From contig JAKUPN010000011.1 in assembly GCA_022449545.1 (NCBI GenBank), forward strand, positions 1 to 64,000: 64,000 nucleotides of DNA, given 5' to 3'. This DNA comes from Alphaproteobacteria bacterium (GTDB taxonomy: Bacteria > Pseudomonadota > Alphaproteobacteria > UBA6615). Position numbers and translations under genes: made by a program. Shown here piece after piece: positions 36,868 to 46,980 of this stretch (the stretch's first letter is position 1; each line of letters starts with the position of its first letter). The notes under the pieces are model-generated. The model made no database searches and was not told where the DNA came from. It saw only the letters and a list, made by a program, of their open reading frames with translations.

Positions 36868-39800
36868 GTGATTGTCAGAAGTTCTAAGTTTTTATTGATT
36901 TTGTTTGCGGCCATCTTTCTTGGTGGGGTTCTAGTTGTGACTTTCTCCTTATGGAGACTTAGTAAAGGGCCTGTTAGTGTTAACTTTATTACCCCTTATA
37001 TTGAAGAGTCTTTAAGTCGACAGACAAAAAATATTGATGTTAGACTGAAACACACGGTTCTTACTTGGGCAGGCTTAGAACGAGATATAGATCTACGTGC
37101 ACTCGACTTAACAATCTTCGATAAGGAAGGAGCAGCTATTGCTACTGTTCCGGAGCTGTCACTGCAATTAAGCTTAAGGGCATTATTAAGAGGTGTTGTA
37201 GCTCCAAAGGAATTAGAAATATTTGAGCCTCGATTACAGATTAAAAGAGCCCGCTCAGGACAAGTGGCTATTGGAATAAATAAAATATCTTCGGAGACAA
37301 AAACAGAATTCTCTGATGTTGGCTGGCTAGCTGATTTTTTTCATAAAAGAGGAGCAGATAGCAACTCAAACTATTTAAGACGTTTGACAATAAATAATGC
37401 TTTGGTCGAGTTTGAGGACCTAAAATCAGGCTATAAATGGAAAACGCAACCCACAGACATAAACCTTGAAAGCATCAATAACTCAATAAATTTAACTAGT
37501 AGATCTATTCTTATATTTGATAGTGGTGTTTCTGAAATAAAAATTTCGGCTATTAAGAACCCTAATCAGGATTTAACTGATGTGATTTTTTCATTTGAGA
37601 ATCTATCTCCTGAGATGTTGGCGACACTTGATCCAAGATTAAACAATTTGAAGAGACTTAAGGTTCCTGTTTCAGGATCTTTGTCTATGTCTATTCGTGA
37701 CACTTTGGACATAGAGAACATTACATTTGATTTGTCAGGAGGTAAGGGAGAAATATTAGCGAAAGAATTTTTTATAGATCCACTGTCGGTTCATAATTTT
37801 TTGTTTAGAGGGGAAGTGGATGGCTCATTTAATAAATTACTAGTTGATAGGGCCCTAATAAATTTTAATGGGCCTATAGCTGAAATCAGTGGAGATGTAA
37901 TTCGTCTCGACAGTTCCATAAAAATGAAATTGAATGGCAGGCTTGCCGAACTTTCTATGAATAGAGTTGCAGATCTCTGGCCAGAGAGTGTGGCGTCTAT
38001 TTCTCGCAAATGGATAATTAGAAATATAAAAGATGGGTTTATAGATACCGCCACCTTTTCATTAAACGCTCTAACTGATCTGGAAGATTTAGAAGACATA
38101 TCAATATCGAAAGCACAGGGCGAATTAGAGTTAAAAGAAGCCTACGTTCACTACCTGCGTCCGATGAAACCGTTAAAATTATCGAAGAGTAAGGGTTATT
38201 ATGATGGTAAGAAATTAATTTTTGATATTGATAATGGATCTATCGGAAATATAGAAATTGTTTCTGGTGAATTGAAAATAGACGATTTGAGGGTCGGGTC
38301 TGAAAAACAAAGCTTGTCCATAGAAGCGACAATTCTAGGTCCTTTAGATGAGGTTATAAGTATACTGGATAATGACCCACTAAACTTAGTTTCTTCGACT
38401 GGAATAAAATCAGGAGAAACTACAGGTTTTCAAAAAACAAAGATTCATATTGGTTTTCCATTGATAAATGAACTTTCTTTGGACGATATAAGCTTTTCAT
38501 CTTCATCACAGCTCAATAATGTTAAATCAAATTTAGGATTGTTCAACCTCGATATCTACAATTCTGATGTTATTGTAAACATAGATAAAAAGCGCTTGAG
38601 TGCGAAAGGAAAAGGTTTAATTGAAGGTGTTCCGGCTAACTTTTTATGGGAAGAAAACTTCTTGAACGATGCTACTTTACGCAGTAGCTATGTGATAGAT
38701 ACTATAATTGATGAAGAGATTCGAGAAAAAATTGGGTTACAGCTAAATCCATTTATTGAGGGGCCAATAAATGCGGGTGTAACTTACGAAGTTTCAAGTG
38801 ATGGCAGTGAAGTATTAAATGCTAACTTCGATTTGACAGATAGCACCATAAATTTACAACAACTTGGCTGGAAAAAACTATCAGGATCTATGAGCCAAGC
38901 CACTTTTATGGTTTCAAAGGATCAAAATTGGATAAATAATTCATCAAGGTTTACCGTTATAGCTCCTGGTCTTTTTTCAAAAGGCAATATCTCCTTTAGA
39001 ACAGAAGGGGTTAAGCCTGTATTATCACAAATAGACTTTAAAGAAGTTAAAATAGGGGAATCGGATCTCTCGATTCAAATCTCTCTAGAAGAACATCAAA
39101 TACCTAAAGTAACAATGAGTGGTAAAAATCTAGATCTCAGAAGATTGGCAAGTAAAGTTTTTTTCGACGACGAGAATAATATTCCGCCTGTTCAGATTTT
39201 TTTTGATGAAAGAAACCCTCTTAAGGCTGTTCGTTTGGGCGAAGAAAGTATTTTACTGAAACCAATAGGTCAAATAACTAATGATGGAGATAAATGGACA
39301 AGAGTGGATTTGATTGGTGTTTTATCAAATGGGGGAAATGTTAGTTTGAATCTGCATACGGAGAATCAGAAGAGAAAGGTAAAAATAAAAACAGACAACG
39401 GGGGTGCATTGTTAAACTCATTAGATTGGATCAATACCATTCATGGCGGAGAGTTTAACTTGGTAGGAGAGTTTACAGATCGCAGCTCTGAAACTCAATT
39501 CGTAGGCATTTCATCAATTAAGAATTTTAAGCTCAATGAAAGCTCGGCCGGTGTTAGAATACTTTCTTTGGCATCATTAAGTGGTTTATCAGATGCTGTA
39601 ACTGGAACGGGTATTTCTATGCGCAGAGCGGAGGTGCCGTTTGAGGTAAATAAAGAGAAGATAAAAATACTTGGTGCCAAGGCAAGGGGTGCAAATGTAG
39701 GAGTGATTGCTAGTGGCTACATTGGTCGTAAGAGCGAAGCAGTAGCATTAAAGGGCGAGATAGCTCCAGCAAATGTGATAAACTCTATTCTAGCTAATAT

Positions 39801-40002
39801 TCCTGTAATAAACAAAATAATTGGAGATGGCATTATAGCTGTCACTTATGATGTTGATGGCACCTTGGAAGAACCAAAAGTAACAGTTAACCCCTTAACA
39901 GTTTTTGTTCCAGGAATTTTCCGAAAAGCTTTTAAAGAATTTGATAATGAAAATTCAGATAAAGGGAGTTCTTCTGCCCCGCAGAACTCTATTTCAAAAT
40001 AA
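36868..40002 (+). CDS. AsmA/YhdP-like envelope protein (DUF3971 type)
   Basis: A very long protein (1044 residues) with one N-terminal membrane helix (about residues 8-30), then a long periplasmic part rich in short beta-strand repeats. The DUF3971/AsmA_2-like end is seen in ILSLASLSGLSDAVTGTGISMRRAEVPFEV and the closing GIIAVTYDVDGTLEEPKVTVNPL. YhdP/AsmA-like proteins are thought to bridge inner and outer membranes for phospholipid transport; that role is inferred by family. Start is GTG with CAGGA about 9 bases upstream; the frame is closed at 36847. Converges on tyrS. Confidence 0.85.
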   Translation: MIVRSSKFLLILFAAIFLGGVLVVTFSLWRLSKGPVSVNFITPYIEESLSRQTKNIDVRLKHTVLTWAGLERDIDLRALDLTIFDKEGAAIATVPELSLQLSLRALLRGVVAPKELEIFEPRLQIKRARSGQVAIGINKISSETKTEFSDVGWLADFFHKRGADSNSNYLRRLTINNALVEFEDLKSGYKWKTQPTDINLESINNSINLTSRSILIFDSGVSEIKISAIKNPNQDLTDVIFSFENLSPEMLATLDPRLNNLKRLKVPVSGSLSMSIRDTLDIENITFDLSGGKGEILAKEFFIDPLSVHNFLFRGEVDGSFNKLLVDRALINFNGPIAEISGDVIRLDSSIKMKLNGRLAELSMNRVADLWPESVASISRKWIIRNIKDGFIDTATFSLNALTDLEDLEDISISKAQGELELKEAYVHYLRPMKPLKLSKSKGYYDGKKLIFDIDNGSIGNIEIVSGELKIDDLRVGSEKQSLSIEATILGPLDEVISILDNDPLNLVSSTGIKSGETTGFQKTKIHIGFPLINELSLDDISFSSSSQLNNVKSNLGLFNLDIYNSDVIVNIDKKRLSAKGKGLIEGVPANFLWEENFLNDATLRSSYVIDTIIDEEIREKIGLQLNPFIEGPINAGVTYEVSSDGSEVLNANFDLTDSTINLQQLGWKKLSGSMSQATFMVSKDQNWINNSSRFTVIAPGLFSKGNISFRTEGVKPVLSQIDFKEVKIGESDLSIQISLEEHQIPKVTMSGKNLDLRRLASKVFFDDENNIPPVQIFFDERNPLKAVRLGEESILLKPIGQITNDGDKWTRVDLIGVLSNGGNVSLNLHTENQKRKVKIKTDNGGALLNSLDWINTIHGGEFNLVGEFTDRSSETQFVGISSIKNFKLNESSAGVRILSLASLSGLSDAVTGTGISMRRAEVPFEVNKEKIKILGAKARGANVGVIASGYIGRKSEAVALKGEIAPANVINSILANIPVINKIIGDGIIAVTYDVDGTLEEPKVTVNPLTVFVPGIFRKAFKEFDNENSDKGSSSAPQNSISK

Positions 40003-40013
40003 TTGTATGTTTC

Positions 40014-41267
40014 TTATATGGGCTGGATCAACACGTGGCGCTTTTTTCCGGCTGAAATTTTTATAAATCCTTTATCATCAACTTCATTAAGTCCTATTTT
40101 AGTCATTTCGTCTTCAATCGTTATGTCGTTTATTCGACATCCTCCGCCTATAATTAGCCGTCTAGCCTCACTATTTGATTTGGTTAGGCCAGACTTAGTT
40201 AATAGTCTAAAAGCAGGTACTGTTTCCTCAAGTTCTGATTTAGGGATTTGAATTGTGGGTAGATTTTCCGATGTTTCATTTAACTCAAATGTTTTAGCGG
40301 AAGTACTAGCTGCTGTTTCCGCAGCCAAATGACCGTGCAATAATGAAGTTGCTTCGGTAGCTAGAATCTTTTTAGCTTCATTGATTTCACTACCAGCGAG
40401 TTTGGATAATTTAGTAATTTCCTTAAGAGGCAGGGTTGTAAAAAGTTTAAGGAATCTTTCGACATCATCATCTTCTGTGTTTCTCCAAAATTGCCAATAA
40501 TCATAGGCGCTATATTTTTCGGGATTTAACCAAATAGCACCAGAGGCTGTTTTTCCCATTTTTGTCCCTGAAGATGTTGTTATGAGTGGGGTGGTTAAAC
40601 CAAATAGTGTAACATTCTCAATACGCCTCGCTAGTTCAATTCCATTTATAATATTTCCCCATTGATCCGAACCTCCCATTTGTAAATTACAATTGAAGCG
40701 TTTAGAAAGCTCTAGAAAATCGAATGCTTGCAGAATCATATAATTGAATTCAAGAAACGTTAGTGGCTGCTCTCTTTCAAGACGCAGTTTCACAGAATCA
40801 AACGATAACATTCTGTTTATTGTGAAATGCTGGCCTACTTCTCTTAAGAATGGGATGTACTCAAGGGTGTCAAGCCAGTCTTGATTATTTACAGTTATAG
40901 CCAGGTTGTCTTTTTCACCAAACTTTAGAAACTGGCTGAACGTTTGTTGTATATTTTTAATATTATTGCTGATTTGTGCGTCGTTTAATAACTTGCGTGT
41001 TTCATCGCGTCCTGATGGATCTCCCACTTTGGTAGTACCGCCTCCCATAAGAACTATAGGCTTATGCCCTGTATTTTGAAGCCAGTGTAACATCATGATC
41101 GAAACCAGATTCCCTATATGCAGACTATCAGCCGTAGCGTCATAGCCCACATAGGCAGTTAGCATGCCTTGACTAGCTTTATGATCTAGATCAGTCAAAT
41201 CCGTACATTGATGCAGATATCCACGCTCCGTTATAGTTTTTATAAAATCTGATTTAATTTTGGTCAT
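40014..41267 (-). CDS. tyrS: Tyrosyl-tRNA synthetase
   Basis: Charges tRNA-Tyr. Class I motifs are present: the HIGN form of HIGH at residues 50-53 ([10 protein letters not shown]) and the KMSKS-equivalent TKMGKTASG near residue 235. A C-terminal S4 domain (about 350-417, [23 protein letters not shown]) binds the tRNA. The KMGKT variant belongs to the TyrRS type common in alphaproteobacteria. Diverges from anmK with 128 bases between, a conserved pair. Confidence 0.97.
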   Translation of the reverse strand: MTKIKSDFIKTITERGYLHQCTDLTDLDHKASQGMLTAYVGYDATADSLHIGNLVSIMMLHWLQNTGHKPIVLMGGGTTKVGDPSGRDETRKLLNDAQISNNIKNIQQTFSQFLKFGEKDNLAITVNNQDWLDTLEYIPFLREVGQHFTINRMLSFDSVKLRLEREQPLTFLEFNYMILQAFDFLELSKRFNCNLQMGGSDQWGNIINGIELARRIENVTLFGLTTPLITTSSGTKMGKTASGAIWLNPEKYSAYDYWQFWRNTEDDDVERFLKLFTTLPLKEITKLSKLAGSEINEAKKILATEATSLLHGHLAAETAASTSAKTFELNETSENLPTIQIPKSELEETVPAFRLLTKSGLTKSNSEARRLIIGGGCRINDITIEDEMTKIGLNEVDDKGFIKISAGKKRHVLIQPI

Positions 41268-41395
41268 GATATAAACATTTTAATAATAGTTGTTGCGATA
41301 GCATTTTTGTTTCATGTTTAAGAAACATTGGGGTTAATCACTCATAATAACTTCATAAGGTAAACCTTTTTTTGTAAATAGTATGATATTAATAA

Positions 41396-42499
41396 ATGAT
41401 AAAGAGAAAAGTGTTGAAAGCAATCGGATTGATGAGTGGGACGTCAATGGATGGAATAGATGTTTCTGTGGTTAACACCAATGGAAAGAATTGTTTTACA
41501 TCTATCTCAGACATGACTGTTCCTTATTCAGATGAATTTAGAGAGAGTTTAAGAAATATTTTAGGAGGCAATGGCCCCATTCAGATTGTAAGTGATAGCC
41601 TAACCTTTCAGCACGCTGAAGCTGTAAAAGCTATTCTACATGAGAGTAAAATGAGCGTTTCCGATATTGATGTTATAGGGTTTCATGGACATACTATATT
41701 ACATAGACCTGAAAAAAAAATTACTTGGCAAATAGGGAATGGAAATAACCTTGCGAAATTAACTTCTATAAATGTTGTTGCAGATTTTCGTTCTAATGAC
41801 GTGACCGCAGGAGGTGAAGGTGCACCTTTAACGCCTTTATTTCATACATTAATAGCTCCACAAGAAAGACCTTTATGTGTTTTAAATATTGGAGGAGTCT
41901 CAAATATTACCTGGATTGGCAGTAGTGCAGATGTTGACAGAGATGACCTCTTTGAAAACTTGCTAGCATTTGATGCAGGGCCGGGTAATGCTTTAATCAA
42001 TGATTGGGTAGAAACTCATTACAAGCAGCCTTTTGATTATAATGGGGCTATAGCTTCGGGAGGAACTATAAATCAAGATATTGTAAAAAGACTAATGATG
42101 GATGACTATTTTAATCGACTACCTCCAAAATCCCTTGATCGTCAGCAGTTCAATTCCTCTACTTTAACTCAACTATCTGCAGCTGATGGCGCTGCTACAT
42201 TAACTGCTTTCACAGCACAATCGATAAAACGTGCAGTCAGTTATTTACCACAACCGCCTAAATTATGGGTTGTAGTTGGTGGAGGAAGGCATAATCTTTT
42301 TTTAATGAGTCTTATAGCTGACTATTTGCATTCTCCGGTTATAAAAGCTGAAGATCTTGGCTTGAATGGTGATTATATAGAATCTCAAGCATTTGCTTAT
42401 TTAGCCGTTAGGAGTCTTAAAAGTTTGCCTATAAGTGGCCCATCGACCACGGGTGTTTCTGTTCCTCTGACTGGAGGTCGTTACTTTCAGTTTTCTTAG
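41396..42499 (+). CDS. anmK: Anhydro-N-acetylmuramic acid kinase
   Basis: Phosphorylates and opens 1,6-anhydro-MurNAc from recycled peptidoglycan to give MurNAc-6-phosphate. The phosphate-binding GLMSGTSMDGIDVSVV is at residues 12-27, followed by GFHGHTILHRP, LNIGGVSNITWIG and FDAGPGNALIND. 367 residues. The last four bases overlap the opposite-strand hydrolase. Confidence 0.96.
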   Translation: MIKRKVLKAIGLMSGTSMDGIDVSVVNTNGKNCFTSISDMTVPYSDEFRESLRNILGGNGPIQIVSDSLTFQHAEAVKAILHESKMSVSDIDVIGFHGHTILHRPEKKITWQIGNGNNLAKLTSINVVADFRSNDVTAGGEGAPLTPLFHTLIAPQERPLCVLNIGGVSNITWIGSSADVDRDDLFENLLAFDAGPGNALINDWVETHYKQPFDYNGAIASGGTINQDIVKRLMMDDYFNRLPPKSLDRQQFNSSTLTQLSAADGAATLTAFTAQSIKRAVSYLPQPPKLWVVVGGGRHNLFLMSLIADYLHSPVIKAEDLGLNGDYIESQAFAYLAVRSLKSLPISGPSTTGVSVPLTGGRYFQFS

Positions 42500-43170
42500 T
42501 TACTTTCACCATGTTCCAATTTGGCTGAAATTTCTGGCATTCGTTTTTCCAGATACTCGATGACAGATTCTTCAACTTGATCTAATTCCTGTCCGAAAAA
42601 ATGATCAGCACCATCAATTATTTGACTCTGAAGTACAACGTCTTTTTGTTTGGCAACTTTATCTATCATTTCTAGTATAGAATCAGGAGGGACGACCTCG
42701 TCATTGTCGCCGTGCAAAATAAGACCAGATGCAGGGCAGGGCGCTAAAAAAGAGAAGTCATACATATTTGCCGGTGGCGCAATAGAGATAAATCCACTTA
42801 TTTCCGGGCGTCTCATTAATAATTGCATTCCTATCCAAGCTCCAAAAGAAAAACCAGCCACCCAACATTGAGAGGCATCGGTGTGAACAGTTTGGAGCCA
42901 GTCCAAAGCCGATGCTGCATCGGAGAGTTCTCCTTCTCCGCGATCGTATGACCCTTCACTTCGGCCAACTCCTCTAAAGTTGAATCTAAGTGTGGCAAAG
43001 CCTTTATTTACGAACGTCTGGTAGAGCTGGTAAACCACTTTGTTATTCATTGTGCCCCCATATTCTGGATGAGGATGCAGAATGATTGCGATTGGTGCGT
43101 TAGGAGTTTTTGAAGGATAAAACTGTCCCTCTAAACGTCCTTCTGGTCCTTTCATTATAACTTCAGGCAT
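42496..43170 (-). CDS. Alpha/beta hydrolase of the COG2945 type
   Basis: A small cytoplasmic serine hydrolase of unknown substrate. The 224 residues show ILHPHPEYGGTMNNKVV, FNFRGVGRSEGSYD, the nucleophile elbow GFSFGAWIG near residue 115, an acid in LHGDNDEVVPP and a histidine in GADHFF. The family is widespread in alphaproteobacteria. It converges with anmK by a four-base overlap and diverges from the Fe-S operon. Confidence 0.88.
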   Translation of the reverse strand: MPEVIMKGPEGRLEGQFYPSKTPNAPIAIILHPHPEYGGTMNNKVVYQLYQTFVNKGFATLRFNFRGVGRSEGSYDRGEGELSDAASALDWLQTVHTDASQCWVAGFSFGAWIGMQLLMRRPEISGFISIAPPANMYDFSFLAPCPASGLILHGDNDEVVPPDSILEMIDKVAKQKDVVLQSQIIDGADHFFGQELDQVEESVIEYLEKRMPEISAKLEHGESN

Positions 43171-43260
43171 TTATTCCCTCTTTACCCATAAAATGGGTTA
43201 GTTATTAATTTACTATTTTGGTTAACTAATTAATCAATATAAATATTATGTTGTGTCTCA

Positions 43261-43293
43261 ATACTTGACCTGAGTACTCAGGTAACTTATATG
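43261..43293 (+). promoter_or_regulatory. IscR-like operator overlapping the promoter of the Fe-S operon
   Basis: A perfect palindrome ACCTGAGT/ACTCAGGT (43268-43283) lies in a 25-base window (43261-43285) that matches the type 1 IscR consensus as I recall it at about 19 of 25 positions, with the GAC-N7-CTC spacing. It overlaps a promoter: TTGACC (43265-43270), 17 bases, TATATG (43288-43293). Binding of [2Fe-2S]-IscR would block polymerase, as at the E. coli iscR promoter. The first gene downstream is cysE and the second is iscR itself, so feedback control of the whole operon is expected. Confidence 0.75.
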
Positions 43294-43368
43294 CGGTGTA
43301 ATCAAGGGACTCCTTAATAACTGACTAATATAATTATTATCAATGAGCTGTATATCATATAGGTGATC

Positions 43369-44133
43369 ATGATCTACAAAAACCTGATAGAAGAAATTGA
43401 TGCGTATTTGGAACGAGACCCTGCAGCACACTCTCGTCTAATGGTTTTGCTTAGTTATCCTGGTTTACATGCTATGATTTGGCATCGTTTTGCTCATTTA
43501 TTATGGGGTGCTAGACTTTTTGTTCTATCAAGATTAATTGGTCATATTGCTAGATGGATAACAGGAATAGAAATACACCCTGCGGTTAAAATTGGAAAGC
43601 GTCTTGTAATTGATCATGGTATGGGAGTTGTCATAGGTGAAACTGCAGAAATCGGTGATGATGTAACACTATACCACGGAGTTACTCTGGGTGGTATAGC
43701 CCCTTCGCTAGATAGTGAAAAGCAAAAGTTATTTAAAAGACATCCAACCATCTCTGATGGAGTTATCATAGGTTCAGGTGCTCAAGTTCTTGGACCACTA
43801 AACGTTGGTCGAAATGCGCGTATAGGTGCTAACGCCGTGGTAGTAAAAAGTGTTGATGAAGGTTCAACAGTTGTAGGAATTCCGGCAAAGCCTGTCGATT
43901 CTGAAATCTCCGGGACAGATATTTTTACAGCTTACGGAACGCCCACTGCAGACATTTCTGCCCAAGAGGAAGATATAATTAAGAATTTATTAGATGAATT
44001 AAATAATTTGCAAATAAGACTGGAAAGATTAGAACAGCGAACTGTCAACAATCAGCGGAAGGAAGTTTCCGATACAGCTGAAAAACCTTCGGATGACTTA
44101 ATTCAGGATGAGGTAGGACACCATGGAAGTTGA
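43369..44133 (+). CDS. cysE: Serine O-acetyltransferase
   Basis: Makes O-acetylserine from serine and acetyl-CoA, the committed step of cysteine synthesis. The N-terminal helical domain (to about residue 75) has [11 protein letters not shown]-like features and [12 protein letters not shown]. The left-handed beta-helix follows with hexapeptide repeats, [29 protein letters not shown] being diagnostic. A polar tail of about 75 residues is longer than in E. coli. ATG 43369 is chosen; GTG 43363 two codons earlier is possible. First gene of the Fe-S operon, supplying cysteine to the desulfurases. Confidence 0.95.
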   Translation: MIYKNLIEEIDAYLERDPAAHSRLMVLLSYPGLHAMIWHRFAHLLWGARLFVLSRLIGHIARWITGIEIHPAVKIGKRLVIDHGMGVVIGETAEIGDDVTLYHGVTLGGIAPSLDSEKQKLFKRHPTISDGVIIGSGAQVLGPLNVGRNARIGANAVVVKSVDEGSTVVGIPAKPVDSEISGTDIFTAYGTPTADISAQEEDIIKNLLDELNNLQIRLERLEQRTVNNQRKEVSDTAEKPSDDLIQDEVGHHGS

Positions 44134-44165
44134 CTTTATCTATCTTTCAGGAAGGCGATAATGCT

Positions 44166-44627
44166 ATGAAACTAGGTACGAAGGGCAGATATGCAGTGAT
44201 GGCAATGGTTGATTTGGCCATGCAGGAAAGTAAGAAACCTGTAAATTTAAGTCAGATTGCTGAACGCCAGGAGATTTCACTAGCTTATCTCGAGCAACTT
44301 TTTACTAAACTTCGCCGTGCCAAACTTGTTAAGAGTATTCGTGGTCCTGGCGGAGGCTATCAATTATCATACCCGTCTACCAATATTCGTATTTACGATA
44401 TTATTATGGCAGTGGATGAGTCAATTGAAGTTACAAGATGTAAACCAGATGGCGCTCTAAGCTGTATAAGTAAGGGTAGTCGTTGTTTAACTCACGATTT
44501 ATGGGATGAGCTAGGTCGGCAAATTCATCTGTATTTAAATTCGGTCACTTTGGAAGATATTTGTGAAGGACGAGTGCTAGGAACTAGTCGAGTAGATTTG
44601 AGTCCAGAAAAACAAATAATAGCGTAA
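44166..44627 (+). CDS. iscR: Fe-S cluster assembly regulator IscR (Rrf2 family)
   Basis: A [2Fe-2S]-sensing repressor and activator. The frame is open to TTG 44130, but the family start MKLGTKGRYAVMAMVDLA is ATG 44166 with AGGAAGG about 9 bases upstream. The winged-helix domain spans residues 1-80. Cluster ligands are Cys92, Cys100, Cys107 and His110; the wider spacing than in E. coli (92, 98, 104, 107) is, from memory, usual for alphaproteobacteria. Its likely operator is at 43261-43285. 153 residues; stop overlaps the next ATG. Confidence 0.95.
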   Translation: MKLGTKGRYAVMAMVDLAMQESKKPVNLSQIAERQEISLAYLEQLFTKLRRAKLVKSIRGPGGGYQLSYPSTNIRIYDIIMAVDESIEVTRCKPDGALSCISKGSRCLTHDLWDELGRQIHLYLNSVTLEDICEGRVLGTSRVDLSPEKQIIA

Positions 44628-45760
44628 TGGGATCAATTATGAATGTTTACCTTGATTATAATGCTACCTCCAAGCTAAGACCTGAAGCCATTACAGGGAT
44701 GGAAAAGGCTATGAAACTGTGTGGTAATTCTTCATCCGTGCATAGATTTGGGCGCTTGGCTAGGCGCGCTGTAGAGCAGTCTAGAGAGGCATTGGCTGAT
44801 GCTATAAATGCATCACACGATGAGGTTATCTTTACTAGTGGAGGAACTGAATCAAACAACTTTGCCCTGTTAGGGAGTAGAAAGAAAATTATAGCTTCAT
44901 CCATTGAACATGACTCAGTTCTTCAACATGTATCTGAGTCTGCTAGGATTGGGGTAAATAATGATGGAAGAATTGATTTATTCCATCTTGAGGAATTACT
45001 AGAAAAAGAAAAATCTTCTGTAATCGTCTCTGTGATGATGGCTAATAACGAGACAGGTGTAATTCAACCTATAGAGAAAATTGTAGAGTTATGTCGTCGT
45101 TACGATGCTTGGGTCCATTGTGATGGGGTTCAGGCCTTAGGCAAGATCCCGGTTTCTTTTTCAAGCTTAGGTGTTGATATGATGAGCTTATCTGCGCATA
45201 AGTTAGGTGGCCCTCAGGGCGTTGGAGCACTAATTATACGTGATGGGGTCAGTCTTAGCCCAATTAGTGTTGGTGGCGGACAAGAGAGAGGGCAACGGGC
45301 GGGTACGGAGAATATAATTGGCATAGGTGGATTTGGGGCTGTTTGTGAAACTATTAATTGCTCTTTAAAGCTTTCAGAATCGCTCCTTGCGATGCGCGAT
45401 AATATTGAAAAAAAATTAATTAAAATTGCTCCTGATATAGCTATATACGGAAAAGAATCACCCCGTTTAACCAACACGTCTTGCATTGGGTTACCTGGAA
45501 TAAAAAACGAAGTACAAGTAATGGCATTAGACTTGGCAGGAGTTGCTGTTAGCTCAGGTTCTGCATGCTCTAGTGGTAAAATCAAACCAAGCCATGTTCT
45601 TGTTGCTATGGGAGCTAATAGTGAATCAGCTGAGTGTGCTATTCGTGTTTCTCTTGGATGGGATACAAGTTCTTTTGACTGTGATAGCCTAATAAAATCC
45701 TGGGAAGCTCTGGCCAGAAGTCGCGTTGAACATAAATTTCATAAGTCAACGGTGGCATGA
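44627..45760 (+). CDS. Cysteine desulfurase, NifS/IscS family (first copy)
   Basis: A PLP enzyme that takes sulfur from cysteine. The 377 residues show YLDYNATSKLRPEA, SGGTESNNFALLG, the PLP lysine in SLSAHKLGGPQG and the catalytic-loop cysteine in SSGSACSSGKIKPSHV. It is more divergent than the copy that follows. ATG 44627 overlaps the iscR stop; ATG 44639 is an alternative start. It is one of three desulfurase-type genes in the operon, and its partner protein cannot be told from sequence. Confidence 0.92.
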   Translation: MGSIMNVYLDYNATSKLRPEAITGMEKAMKLCGNSSSVHRFGRLARRAVEQSREALADAINASHDEVIFTSGGTESNNFALLGSRKKIIASSIEHDSVLQHVSESARIGVNNDGRIDLFHLEELLEKEKSSVIVSVMMANNETGVIQPIEKIVELCRRYDAWVHCDGVQALGKIPVSFSSLGVDMMSLSAHKLGGPQGVGALIIRDGVSLSPISVGGGQERGQRAGTENIIGIGGFGAVCETINCSLKLSESLLAMRDNIEKKLIKIAPDIAIYGKESPRLTNTSCIGLPGIKNEVQVMALDLAGVAVSSGSACSSGKIKPSHVLVAMGANSESAECAIRVSLGWDTSSFDCDSLIKSWEALARSRVEHKFHKSTVA

Positions 45761-46965
45761 TGGAAAATATGTTAAACAGTGATAGATTGGATACGCTTGA
45801 GCCTATTTATCTTGATTACCAGGCGACAACTCCAGTGGATCCTCTGGTGGTGGAAGAAATGCTTCCGTGGCTAACGGAAAAATTCGGAAACGCGCATTCT
45901 TCTCAGCATGTCTATGGGATTGAAGCTGAGGCCGCGGTGGAGAGAGCAAGAGCAGCGGTTGCTGCAAGTATTCATGCAACACCCAGTGAAATAATTTTTA
46001 CATCAGGAGCAACTGAATCGAATAACTTAGCGATAAAGGGAGCTGCTAGATTTGCCCATAGGTATAAAGCTGGTAATCATATAATTATTCTTGAGACCGA
46101 ACATAAATGCGTTTTGGAATCTTGTTCGTCTTTAGAAGGTGAAGGCATAAACACAACTACGGTAAAAGTTGGCAAAGATGGTTTAGTTAATCTCAAGGAG
46201 CTAGAAGATGCCATTACGGAAAATACTATCCTCGTTTCTATAATGGCTGTTAATAATGAAATAGGAGTAATACAACCTTTATCTGAGATAGGTTTGATGT
46301 GTCGAAATAGATCTATCTTATTTCATACAGATGCGGCTCAAGCTGTGGGTAAAATACCTATTAACGTCGATGAGATGTTTGTCGATTTGATGAGTGTTTC
46401 AGGTCATAAGTTATATGCCCCTAAGGGAATAGGGGTTCTATTTGTTAGACGGCGTCCTCGTGCACGATTAATGGCCGAAATATCTGGAGGTGGTCAGGAG
46501 AGAGGTATGAGGTCAGGAACACTGCCAGTTCCATTGATCGTAGCTTTGGGCAAGGCTTGCGAGATTGCTGGTGAAGAAATGGATAAAGAGTCTAAAAGAT
46601 TAGAAATATTGCGCGACGGCTTTTTATCAAAGTTAAAGAAAAATATTCCAGATATAGTTGTTAATGGCTCAATGAGTCACAGAATTTCAGGAAATCTAAA
46701 TATAATTTTCCCAGGTGTACCATCATCATCCCTAATTAAGTCTTTGAGGGATGTCGCTATTTCTAATGGTTCAGCTTGTTCTTCGGCTTCAACTGAGCCG
46801 TCATACGTGCTTAGAGCGCTGGGAATAACTCAGGAACTTGCCTCATGTTCAGTTAGAATAGGGTTTGGGCGGTTCACCAATGAAGAAGAAATTGAGTTCG
46901 CCGTGAAAAGAATTAGTGAAGAAGTTTTATTAATAAGAGCTAATCATGAAGCTGCAGCAGAATGA
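45757..46965 (+). CDS. iscS: Cysteine desulfurase IscS-like (second copy)
   Basis: Supplies sulfur for clusters and thio-modified tRNA. The 402 residues have IYLDYQATTPVDPLVVEEMLPW, GNAHSSQHVYG, SGATESNNLAIKG, TEHKCVLESC, the PLP lysine in SVSGHKLYAPKGIG, and the catalytic cysteine in SNGSACSSASTEPSYVLRALG. It is much closer to canonical IscS than the upstream copy. The start overlaps the stop of that copy as ATGATGG, so the two are translationally linked. Confidence 0.95.
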   Translation: MMENMLNSDRLDTLEPIYLDYQATTPVDPLVVEEMLPWLTEKFGNAHSSQHVYGIEAEAAVERARAAVAASIHATPSEIIFTSGATESNNLAIKGAARFAHRYKAGNHIIILETEHKCVLESCSSLEGEGINTTTVKVGKDGLVNLKELEDAITENTILVSIMAVNNEIGVIQPLSEIGLMCRNRSILFHTDAAQAVGKIPINVDEMFVDLMSVSGHKLYAPKGIGVLFVRRRPRARLMAEISGGGQERGMRSGTLPVPLIVALGKACEIAGEEMDKESKRLEILRDGFLSKLKKNIPDIVVNGSMSHRISGNLNIIFPGVPSSSLIKSLRDVAISNGSACSSASTEPSYVLRALGITQELASCSVRIGFGRFTNEEEIEFAVKRISEEVLLIRANHEAAAE

Positions 46966-46980
46966 TTTTAAGAGGAACTA

